From: Nicotiana tabacum
Taxonomy: Eukaryota > Streptophyta > Magnoliopsida > Solanales > Solanaceae
Reading direction: 5' to 3'
NCBI RefSeq assembly: GCF_000715075.1
Contig: NC_134082.1
Span: 138,248,948-138,312,947 of the forward strand
DNA: 64,000 nt
Position 1 is the stretch's first letter. Every line of letters starts with the position of its first letter. A program made the translations under genes and the position numbers. Below the pieces are notes generated by a model. The model saw only the letters and a program-made list of their open reading frames with translations, had not been told where the DNA came from and did no database searches. Shown piece by piece: positions 1 to 9,473 of the stretch.

Positions 1-132
1 GTGGATTTAAGGAGGAAAATTTGGAAAAGTTATGGGGGGGTTTTGGTAGAAAGCCTAGAATATGTATTTTTGGATTTTGACTATGAATTTGGGTATGGAA
101 TTGATAACAAATCATATATTTGAGTTCATAAG
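1..132 (+). repeat. Element B1 5' LTR, upstream fragment
   Basis: These bases continue at 8056 once A1 and one copy of its ATAAG target duplication are removed. They therefore belong to the LTR that ends at 9458. The start of this LTR lies outside the window. I see no coding potential. Confidence 0.7.
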
Positions 133-1872
133 TGTAACGACCCGGATGGTCATTTTAAGAATTAACGCCCCGTTCCCCTATTATCTGCATTCCCCGTGTT
201 TGTTTTTGCTATTGTGAGTTGTCGGAATGATTCATTTTGAGTTTCGGAGTGTTTTGGGACACTTAGTCCCTAAATGAGAGCATAAGCTTTAGAATTTTGA
301 CCGTAGTAGGAGAAGTGTGAATACGGCCTCAGAATGAAATTTTGTTTTTTCCGTTAGCTCTGTTGGGTGATTTAAGGCTTAGGGGCGTGTCCAGATTGTG
401 TTTTGGAGGTCCGTAGCTTAATTATCTTTGAAATGCCGAAGGTCAAATTTTTAAAGTTTCCGGTTCGATAGTGAGATTTTGATATCGGGGTTGGAATGGA
501 ATTCCGGAAGTTGGAGTAGGTCCGTTGTGTAATTTGGGACGTGTGTGCGAAAGTTTAGGTCATTCGGACAAGGTTTATTAGACTTTTGATCGAAAGCGGA
601 AATTGGATGTTTTGGAAATCCTTAGGCTTGGATTGGGGAGTGATTTGTGGTTTTAGTGTTGTTTGATGTGATTTGAGGGTTGAAATAAGTTCGTATGATG
701 TTTTGGAATTGGTTGGCATGTTTGGTTGAGGTCCCCGGGCCTCGGGTGAGTTTCGGGTACTTAACAGAAGTTGATTTTGGACTTAGGCAAAAATCTGAGT
801 GATGAACCTGTCATAACCGCACCTACGTGTGTGGGACCATAGGTGCGGCACCGTAGAAGTGGCTTGTCAGTGCAGAAGGGGAATTGGCCAGGCTCCAGGA
901 AACCGCAGGTGCGGCTGGGTGACCCCAGATGCGGACACAGCCTGCGATGCCTTCTCTACAGGTGCGGGACCGCATGTGCGGTAATTGAACCGCAGAAGCA
1001 GATTCGATGGTCAGAAAAAGGGAAGAAACGAGGGTTCAAAATCAAAACTTGGAAATATGATTTGGAGCTCGATTGAGGGCAATTCCTCGAGGGTTTTTGA
1101 AGGAGAAGCATTGGGTAATGATTTCTATCATAATTTTGATCCTAGAACTATAATCTAATCTTAGTTTTGTCATTTAATTTCGGATTTGGGATGAGAATTA
1201 GGGAAAAGTTGAAGAAAGTTCTGAGGCCTAATTTTGGGGTTTTGATCGAGGTTTTGGTATCGGATTTGAGGGATTTTGGTATGGTTTGACCCTTGAGTGA
1301 ATGGGTGTTCATAATCTGTGATTTTTACAGGATTCCAAGATGTGGGCCCGAGGGACTTTTTGAGCGATTTTCTTAATTTCGCGTGTTAGCTTCGAATTAA
1401 TTAGTTAAATTACTTACTTGAAGTTATATTTACATTATGCAATTAATTTGAATAGATTTGGGCCATTTGGAGTCGGGTACTCATTGCAATAACGTGATTT
1501 CAAGTTGATTCAGCTGGTTCAAGGTAAGTAGGTTGTGTAACCTTGCGTGGGGGATCTCCCTTTAGGATTTGGTATTGTTGATATATGAAATGCCTTGTAT
1601 GTGAGGCGACGAGTGCGTACATATGCTAATTGTTGAAAATTCTATTTTCATTAAGTAACTATAACTGTGTTTTTCTTCCCTGTTTATACTACTTGCAATT
1701 TAAGCCTACTATTAGCTTAGGAAAGCATGTCTAAGTGATTTATTGTTTTACTTGTTCAAACTGCTTTATTTGAATTCTGTGCAGCATGCTAGGCTAGAAA
1801 TACCCATTTTACCTTGGTATGAAATTGGATTGAATTGAGTATTCTTCGTGTTGCTGTTGTGTGTTTACTTTG

Positions 1873-2256
1873 GGACTATGGGCAATATCCCGGTAGATCC
1901 CTCTTGCCTGTTTATTTGGGACTACGGATTGATATTCCAATAGATCCCCCCTACACATTCATATTGGAACTACGGAACTGCACCTAGTAGATTCCCCCAA
2001 TACTAGGTATATACATTGGGGGACTACGGATCGATATTCCGGTAGATCCCTCGCGCATTATGAGTTGGACTGCAGGATGACACCCGGGAGATCCACTAGA
2101 TATTTACATTGGGGACTACAGGACAGTATCCTGGTAGATTCCCGGTTATTGGATATTTACATTTGGGGACTACAGGACGGTATCCTGGTAGATCCTCGGT
2201 TGCTGGATATTTACATTTGGGGACTACAGGACGGTATCCTGGAAGATCCCCAGTTG
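1873..2256 (+). repeat. LTR-internal degenerate tandem repeats, each a CTAC...GTAG hairpin
   Basis: About seven degenerate units, the last three spaced about 51-57 bp, carry an outer stem CTAC/GTAG and an inner three-base stem before a bulged G. The inner stem changes in a paired way: GGG/CCC (1876 unit), GGA/TCC (2024 unit), AGG/CCT (2116 and 2173 units). The same array lies at 7010-7340, 17158-17540 and 24288-24610 in the other LTRs of this family. Confidence 0.75.
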
Positions 2257-2471
2257 TTATCGCTGTGTGGAGTTACATTCCTTCTGTGATTTTTCTCTCC
2301 GTTGTAATTGTTGTTATCCTTATTATCAAGTGTTACTTCATTCTGTTTCATTTCCTTATATATATATATATTTTATTTAATCCATTAGGTCTCTGACCTT
2401 CTTCATCACTACCCGACCGAGGTTAGGCTTGGCACTTACTAGGTACTATTGTGGTGTACTCATACCCTTTC

Positions 2472-2493
2472 CTGCACATGTTTTCATGTGCAG
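2472..2493 (+). other. Perfect 9-bp hairpin in chromovirus LTR
   Basis: CTGCACATG (2472-2480) pairs with CATGTGCAG (2485-2493) across a TTTT loop. It lies just after a TACTCAT word that is also present in the LTRs of elements B and C, each of which has a hairpin of different sequence at the same place (9032-9050; 34420-34436). Its role is unknown; the shared position suggests a function in the transcript. Confidence 0.7.
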
Positions 2494-2859
2494 ATCCAAG
2501 TTCTTCGGCTCAACCCTACTATCTTTTAGGCGAGGCGATTCTTCAGAGACTTCGAGGTATATCTTCCGCGTCCGCAGACCGAGGAGTTCCGCTCCATTCT
2601 CTCTTGTAGCTATAGCCCTTATGTATTTCCTTTGATTTAGACATTCTGAAGTTAGAGCACTATGTAGTATACATAGCTTGTGATTTCACGAGATTCCAGG
2701 TTTTGGGAAATCTTTTTAGGTGATAGTGTGTATTTGTATATGACGAGCGGCATCTTAAATGTTTTCATTATGTTTATTCATAGTTTCTACTAGTTTTTAT
2801 CTTTTGTTTCCTTTTTCAGCAAGTTGTTAGGTTTACCTAGCCGTAGAGACTAGGTGCCA

Positions 2860-2912
2860 TCACGATAGTTCACGGAGGGTGAATTGAGGTCGTGAGAAGT
2901 TTGTATCAAAGC
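2860..2912 (+). other. LTR-end stem and initiator-Met-type primer binding site, A1
   Basis: TCACGA (2860-2865) pairs with TCGTGA (2890-2895) at the LTR end and encloses TTCAC/GTGAA (2869-2873/2879-2883). The primer site follows at 2901-2912 and reads TTGTATCAAAGC, a decayed form of TGGTATCAGAGC, the usual complement of the 3' end of initiator Met tRNA in plant gypsy elements. Confidence 0.78.
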
Positions 2913-3094
2913 TCTAGGTTCATATAAGTCATGAATCACAAGCCGGTTTATTATAGTCTCGCGGATCGGTACGGAAATGTATGTACTTATTTACGAGAGG
3001 CTATGTAACTGTTAGGAAAATTCCACTTCATTTGATTTCCTTGTCGTGCGAGATTATTTGTATCACAATTCTAAACTTCTGTCTTCTATTCTCT

Positions 3095-4035
3095 CGTAGA
3101 TAGTGAGGACACGTGATACCAGAGATGATCAGGAACCCGCGCCCCCTATTAGAGCTATAAGAGGTCGGGCCCAGGGTAGAGGCCGAGGAAGCGCATGCGG
3201 TACAGCCATAGCACCCGCGCGAGCTACCATCTAGGAGCCACCAGCAATTCCGTCGGAGCCCAAGCACCTGATATGCCCACTACTACTACTACTCCAGCTC
3301 TTCAGGAGACTCTTGCACAGTTCATGAGCATGTACACCACTCTGGCACAGGCAGGGTTGCTTTCCCTTGTTGCAGCCACATTTCAGGCTGGGGGAGGAGC
3401 ATAGATTCCCGCCGCCCGCACTCTTGAGCAGCGAGTGCATGTTGATCAGGTCCCAGAAATTATTTCTGTTTAGCCTATAGCCCCAGTTCAACCCGAGGAT
3501 AGGGCAGTAGCTTTCGAGGATGAGCATCAGAGGCTTGAGAGGTTCAAGAAGTACAAGCCTCCTGTATTCAGTGGTTTAGCATAAGATGATGCCCTGGGAT
3601 TTCTGGAGGAGTGCTACTGTATCCTCCTCACTATGGGTATATCAGGATCGAGTAGGGTTTCTTTCACTACTTTCCAGTTTCAAGCGGCAGCCTATCAGTG
3701 GTGGCGCACTTATGAGTTGGACAGTCCAGATGAGGCAACTTCCTGACTTGGACTCAGTTTTCGGATATGTTCTTGAGAGAGTTTGTCCCTCAAAGCCTTA
3801 GGGAATGGCGCGCAGAGTTTGAGCATTTGCGCCAAGGTGCTATGACTATGTTAGAGTATGTTGTCCGTTTCGCCGATTTGGCTAGGCATGCACCAACCTT
3901 GGTTCCTATAGTTCGCGATAGAGTTCACTGGTTTATTGAGGAGCTCATTCCCAACATCAAGTCTAGCATGGCTTGGGAGATGGAGGTGAATATTTCTTAT
4001 CAGCATGTGGTAAGCATTGCTAGAAGAGTGGAGGG
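3095..4035 (+). pseudogene. gag: Chromovirus gag remnant (A1)
   Basis: This is the capsid/nucleocapsid precursor of the Tekay/Del group. The capsid core is recognisable across 3530-4035, with words such as ALGF, AYQWW, REFVPQSL and VSIARRVEG. In-frame stops lie at 3402, 3471, 3582 and 3744. Those at 3402, 3471 and 3744 are also in the A2 copy and therefore predate the segmental duplication; 3582 is private. No start codon is identifiable. The reading frame is cut near 4035 and joined to integrase sequence, which removes the zinc knuckle, protease, RT and RNase H. Confidence 0.85.
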
Positions 4036-4620
4036 TTGCTCGGTGCCTCAATTGTCAGCAAGTGTAATATGAGCACCAGAGACTAGGTGGGTTGCTTCAG
4101 AAGATAGAGATTTCAGAGTGGAAGTGGGAAAGGATCACCATGGACTTCGTAGTTAGACTTCCCCGGACATTGAGGAAGTTCGATGCCATTTGGATAATTG
4201 TGGATCGGCTGACCAAGTCTGTGCATTTCATTTTTGTGTGTACTACCTATTCTTCGGAGCGTTTAGCGGAGATTTATATCCGGGATATTATTCATCTGCA
4301 TGGTATTCCAGTTTCCATCATTTCAGATAGAGGTACTCAGTTCACTCACGGTTTTGGAGGGTCGTATAGCATGAGTTAGGTACTCGGGTGTAGTTGAGTA
4401 CAACATTTCACCCCCAAATGGACGGACAGTCTGAGTGCACTATTCAGATTCTTGAGGATATGCACCGTGTGTGTGTGATGGAGTTTGAAGGTTCTTGGGA
4501 TCAGTTTTTGCCATTGGTAGAGTTTCCCTACAACAACAGTTATTAGTCCAGAATTTAGATGGCGTATATGAGGCATTGTATGGTAGAGTGTGTAGATCCC
4601 CGGTGGGTTGGTTTTAGCCG
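4036..4620 (+). pseudogene. Integrase zinc-site end and catalytic core remnant (A1)
   Basis: The segment enters at the second cysteine pair of the HHCC domain (CLNCQQ), which is fused to the end of gag. The core shows the first catalytic Asp in MDFVV (about 4141), the second in SDRGTQF (about 4326) and, after a frame change and stops near 4378-4390, the DGQSE word with the catalytic Glu (about 4420-4435). It is non-functional. The equivalent A2 sequence stops near 22490, so only A1 preserves the third catalytic residue. Confidence 0.85.
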
Positions 4621-5223
4621 GGTAAGACTATATTATTGGGCACAAACTTGGTATAGGATGTTTTGGAGAAGGATAAGGTAATTCAGGATAGACTCCATAC
4701 AGCCTAGTCTAGACAGAAGAGTTATGCAGACCAGAAGGTTCATGATGTTTCCTACATGGTCGTAGAACGAGTCTTGCTTCGGGTTTCACCTATGAAGGGC
4801 GTTATGAGATTTGGGAAGAAGGGGAAATTGAGTCCGAGGATTATTGGTCCCTTTGAGATATTGAGGCATGTTGGGGAGGTTGCTTTTGAGCTTGCCTTAC
4901 CTCCCAGCTTGGTAGGAGTTCATCCGGTATTTCATGTTTTGATGCGCCGGAGGTATCACGGTGATCCGTCACACGTGTTGGATTTCAGTTTAGTCCAGTT
5001 GGACAAGGATCTATGTTATGTTTACGAGCCAGTGGCGATATTGGACAAGCAGGATCGAAAGTTGAGGTCAAAGAACATTTCATTGGTGAAGGTTCAGTGG
5101 CGGGGTCAGCCGATCGAGGAGGCGACTTGGGAGACCGAGCTGGATATGCACAGTCGTTACCCTCATCTTTTCACTACTTCAGGTATGTCTCTATGCTCGT
5201 TCAAGGACGAACAAATGTTTTAA
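4621..5223 (+). pseudogene. Integrase C-terminus with GPF motif and chromodomain-like tail (A1)
   Basis: An open frame runs 4756-5223. The integrase C-terminal domain shows a GPFEIL word (GPY/F module), followed by PPSLVGVHPVFHVLMRRR. A tail of about 45 residues (PVAILD... VQWRGQP..EATWE) matches the type of chromodomain found at the integrase end of Tekay/Del chromoviruses, which is thought to target integration to heterochromatin. Stops upstream of 4756 separate it from the core. The stop codon directly abuts the polypurine tract and 3' LTR, as is usual for this clade. Confidence 0.87.
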
Positions 5224-5234
5224 GATGGGGAGGA
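5223..5234 (+). other. Polypurine tract, A1
   Basis: AGATGGGGAGGA lies immediately before the 3' LTR start (TGTAACGAC). This is the expected place and composition for the plus-strand primer of a Ty3/gypsy element. Confidence 0.85.
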
Positions 5235-7456
5235 TGTAACGACGCGACCAGTCATTTTAAGAATTAAAGCCCCGTTCCCCTGTTAACTGTATTCCCCGTG
5301 TTTGTTTTTGCTATTGTGAGTGGTCGGGAGGATTTGTTTTATGTTTTAGAGTGTTTTGGGACACGTAGTCCCTAAATGAGAGCTTAAGCTTTAGAATTTG
5401 GACCGTATTTGGAGTTGTATGCAGACGGCCTCGGAATGGAATTTCATTGGTTCCATTAGCTCCATTGGGTGATTTAGGGCTTAGGGGGCATGTCTGGATT
5501 GTGTTTTGGAGGTCCGTAGCTTAATTGTGCTTGAAATGCCAAAAATTGAATTATTAAAGTTTCTGGTTCGATAGTGAGATTTTGATATCGGGGTCGGAAT
5601 GGAATTCCGGAAGTTGGAGTAGGTCAGTTGTGTAATTTGGGACATGTGTACAAAATTTCAAGTCATTCGGATGAGGTTTGATAGACTTTTGATCGAAAGC
5701 GGAAATTAGAAGTTTTGTAAATCCATAGGCTTGGATTGGGGAGTGGTTTCTGGTTTTAGCATTGTTTTTTGTGATTTGAGGGTTGGAATAAGTTTGTATG
5801 ATATTTTGGGATTGGTTGGCATGTTTGGTTGAGGTCCCGGGGGCCTCGAGTGAGTTTCGGGTGCTTAACGCAAGTTGATTTTGGACTTAGGCAAAAATCT
5901 AAGTGTTGAACCTGTCATAAGCGCACCTGCGTATGTGGGACTGCAGGTGCGGCGCCATAAAAGCGGCTTCGTAAGCGTAGAAGCAGGATTGTCCAGGCTC
6001 TAGGAAACTGCAGGTGCAACTAGGTGACCGCAAATGCGGGACCGCAGATGCGGACCCAACCAATTAAGTGATTTTTTGCACCTGTGATGCCTTTTCCGCA
6101 GGTGCAGGACCGTAGGTGCAGTAATTGAGCCGCTGAAGTGGATTCGCTGGTCAGAAAGAGGGAAGAAATGAGGGTTTGAAATCAAAATATGGAAAAACGA
6201 TTTGGATCTCGGTTGAGGGCGATTTATCGAGGTTTTTTTAAGGAGAAGCATTGGGTAACGATTTTTATATTCATTTTGATCCTATAACTTTAATCAATCT
6301 TAGTTTTGTTATTTAATTTCAGATTTGGGATGGGAATTGGGGAAAAAGTTGAGGAAAAATCTTAGGCCTAATTTTGGGGTTTCGATCGAGGTTTTGGTAT
6401 CGGATTTGAGGGATTTTGGTATGGTTAGACTCGTGAGTGAATGGGTGATCATAATTTGTAATTTTTACATGATTCCGAGACGTGGGCTCGGGGGACTTTT
6501 TGGGCGATTTTATTAATTTCATGTGTTAGCTTCGAATTAATTAGTTAAATTAGTTACTTGAAGTTATATTTATATTATGCAATTAATTTGAGTACATTTG
6601 GGCCATTTGGAGTCGGTACTCGCGGCAAGAACGTGATTTCAAGTTGATTGAGCTGGTTTCAGGTAGGTGGCATGTCTAACCTTGTGTGGGGGAACTCCCC
6701 TTGGGATTTGGTATTGTTGATATATGAAATGCCTTGTACGTGAGGTAACGCGTGCATACATGTTTTAATTGTTGAAAATCGTGTTTTCATTAAGTAACTA
6801 TAATTGTGTTTTTCTTTCGTGTTTATACTACTTGCAATTTAAGCCTACTATTAGCTTAGGGAAACATGTCTATGTGACTTAATTGCTTTACTTGTTCAAA
6901 CTGCTTTATTTGAATTTTCTGCAGCATGCTATGTTTGAAATACCGTTTTACCTAGGGTTTGAAATTGGATTGAACTGAATATTCTTCATGTTGCTACTAT
7001 GTGTTTACTTTGGGACTACGGGCGATATCCCGGTAGATCCCCGTTTCATGTTTATTTGGGACTACAGATTGATATTTCGGTGGATCCCCCTGCACAGTTA
7101 TATTGGAACTACGGGACTGTGCCCGGTAGATTCCCCCGGTACTGGGTATTTACATTTTAGGACTATGGATCGGGATTCCGGTAGATCCCCTGTGCACTAT
7201 GATTGGACTACGGGATGACACCCAGGAGATCTACTGGATATTTACATTAGGGACTACAAGACGGTATCCTGGTAGATCCCCGATTGCTGGATATTTATAT
7301 TTGGGGACTACAGAACGGGATCCCGGTAGATCCCCGGTTTCTATTGCTGTGTGGAGTTACATTCCTTCTGTGATTTTTCTCTTTGTTGTAATTATTGTTA
7401 TCCTTATTATCCTGTGTTACTTTATACCGTCTCATTTCCTTATATATATATATATG

Positions 7457-7528
<72 letters not shown>

Positions 7529-8050
7529 TATCAGTAGGGCCCTGACCTTCCTCGTCATTACCCAACCGAGGTTAGGCCTGGCACTTATTGGGTACAGTTG
7601 TGGTGTACTCATGCCCTTTACTGCACATATTTTCATGTGTAGATCGAGGTTCTTCGGCTTAGCCCTATTATCCTTGAGGCGAGGCGATTCTTCAGAAACT
7701 TCGACGTATATCTACCACGTCCGCAGACCAAGGAGTCCCTCTCCATTCTCTCTTGTAGCTATAACCCATTTGTATTTCCTTTGATTTAGACATTCTGAAG
7801 TTAGAGCAATATGTAGTATCCATAGCTTGTGATTTCATGAGATTTCGGGTTTTAGAAAGAAAAAAAAATCAGTTGAGAGTGTGGATTTGTATATGCCGAG
7901 TGGCATCTTAAACGTTTTAATTATGTCTGTCCATAGTTTCTACTAGTTTTTATATGTTGTTTCCTTTTTTCAAAAATTGTTAGGCTTACCTGGTCGTAAA
8001 GACTACGTGCCAGCAAGATAGTTCACGGAGGGTGAATTGGCTTCGTGATA
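5235..8050 (+). repeat. A1 3' LTR (2816 bp)
   Basis: It is collinear with 133-2897 but clearly diverged from it, and nearly identical to the A2 3' LTR (22708-25252). It contains the GC-rich CCGCAGGTGC-type block (5910-6120), the hairpin repeats (7010-7340), an expanded TA microsatellite (7440-7530) and a weakened copy of the LTR hairpin (7621-7642, with a wobble pair). It ends at TCGTGATA and is followed by the target duplication ATAAG. Confidence 0.88.
7440..7530. repeat. TA dinucleotide microsatellite in A1 3' LTR
   Basis: An almost pure (TA)n run is interrupted by TATGTATG near its start and TATGTACATA at its end. The same LTR site has about 17 bp of TA in two sister LTRs (2357, 24714) and about 60 bp in another (17641). 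The Tyr-Ile ORFs here are artefacts of the repeat. Confidence 0.95.
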
Positions 8051-8055
8051 ATAAG

Positions 8056-9458
8056 GTTATGGGTAATGTTTATCTTCAAAAATTTTCGAAATCCGGGCAT
8101 GTGGGCCTGGGGGTGAATTTTAGAAATTCTTCAAATTGGGTTAGGAAATGACCTTGATGGTTAGGATGTGAACTCTTGAGCATGCATTGATTCATTCATA
8201 TATCATTTGTCTAGTTTCGGGTCGTTTGGCACCTATTGGAGAATTGAAAGCACAATTTTGGACCGGGAAGTGAGCTTTGAGATGAGGTAAGTCTCCTTTA
8301 TAACCTTGTGAGAGGGAATTAACCCCGTAAGTGAGTTAAATAAATGTGTGTACCTATTTATGGGGGCTATGTACGTACGAGGTGACGAGAGTCCGTATGT
8401 AGCTACTATAATGCCATTGTACGGGTAGTTTAGGACATGTATCATGCTTTACTTGAAGTGTTTGTGCCCTTACTTGCTAATTCAATTACTTAAGTCATCG
8501 GAATTTGATAAAAAAGTGTAAAAGTTTAAACTCATTTACTCTAAAGAATTAATTTAATACTTGACTGTAAATGTGAAATTTGCGTTTCCTTTGAATATAA
8601 ATTGCTATTTGTGGATCGGCCCGAACGTCTCGGTAGTAAATAGATGCATCTATGGTTCGCGCCGTTCCACCCTTCAGTAGTGCACAATTAAATATTATTT
8701 TGGATCGGGACGTACGAACCTCAGCATGATATGCGCATGACTTGATTGATTGTTTTGGGATTATTGATGATCGATGTTGCCTCATTGGCCGCAGATATAA
8801 ATTGTTAAAATAGGAAAATAAATTTAGAAATCTCCTACTAACAAAAGAATTGTTTACCTCCTTCATTTTATTGAGTTTATAGTCATCTTATAAAACCCAT
8901 GATTTATCATATTATCGATATATTATTTCTTGCCAAAGTAAGTGTTGGATTCGACCTATCGTCACTACATCTTCGAGATTAGACTTGATACTTACAGGGT
9001 ACTCATTTTTTTCGTACTCATACTAGACTTGTTGTAAAACATTTTTACAAGCACATGCATGGCTAGTGGCCTAGTGGGTGCAGCGGCATGGTTGACATGC
9101 GGACTTAGGTGAGCTGCATCTTATGTACGATCCGCAGCCAGCAGAGTATCTTTCAGAGTTATTGTATTTTCTTTTTCTGTCCAACTTTGTAATCTAGACA
9201 ATTATTGTATTTCATTTATTTCCTAATAAATTCTCATGCACTTGTGATACCTGGTTCTAGGGGGATTATGGGATATTTAGTACTGAATTGGAAAACATTA
9301 TTATTAATCTTTAAAGTTCTTCTTTACTAGTTAAATTGAAGAAAATTTATGGTTTTAGAAATATAAAAAATGAGAATTTATTTAACTATTTAGTGTTGGC
9401 TTGCCTGATAGTGGTGTCTAGCGCCATCACGACCTTTATCGTATTTTAGGTCGTGACA
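8056..9458 (+). repeat. Element B1 5' LTR, downstream part
   Basis: This is the continuation of 1-132 after the A1 insertion, ending at TCGTGACA (9451-9458). It carries an 8-bp hairpin (TTGTAAAA 9032-9039 with TTTTACAA 9043-9050) at the place where the other LTR families have theirs, after GTACTCATAC. The copy at 25258-26658 is about 4% different. No coding region is recognised. Confidence 0.8.
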
Positions 9459-9473
9459 ACATGGTATCAGAGT
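9428..9473 (+). other. LTR-end stem and primer binding site, B1
   Basis: CACGACC (9428-9434) pairs with GGTCGTG (9449-9455), closing the LTR end. The primer site TGGTATCAGAGT (9462-9473) follows after three bases and is of initiator Met tRNA type. The same stem with an unrelated loop recurs at 34773-34798. Confidence 0.85.

Larger units (their letters stand above)
133..2897 (+). repeat. A1 5' LTR (2765 bp)
   Basis: The LTR starts at TGTAACGACCC (133) and ends at TCGTGAGA, where the intact LTR end is TCGTGACA, three bases before the primer site. It contains a segment rich in CCGCAGGTGCGG-like words (800-1000), a tandem set of hairpin-forming units (1873-2256), a short TA run (2357-2373) and a strong hairpin (2472-2493). 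Small ORFs inside it (843-1076, 2065-2396) recur as parts of the other LTR copies and are not treated as genes. Confidence 0.88.
133..8050 (+). mobile_element. Tekay/Del-like chromovirus A1, complete ends, internally deleted
   Basis: This is a 7.9 kb Ty3/gypsy element. Both LTRs begin TGTAACGAC. A polypurine tract precedes the 3' LTR and a primer site like TGGTATCAGAGC follows the 5' LTR. The 5-bp target duplication ATAAG is seen at 128-132 and 8051-8055, so the ends are original. Inside are a gag remnant, an integrase core joined directly to gag by a 2.76 kb deletion, and an integrase C-terminus with a chromodomain-like tail, which places it in the Tekay/Del chromovirus lineage. Many stops make it non-autonomous. 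It was inserted into the LTR of element B1. Confidence 0.88.

Noticed and set aside
7295..7784. Frames of 112-129 codons across the TA run
   Set aside because: Tyr-Ile repeats are translated from a microsatellite inside an LTR, with equal frames on both strands.
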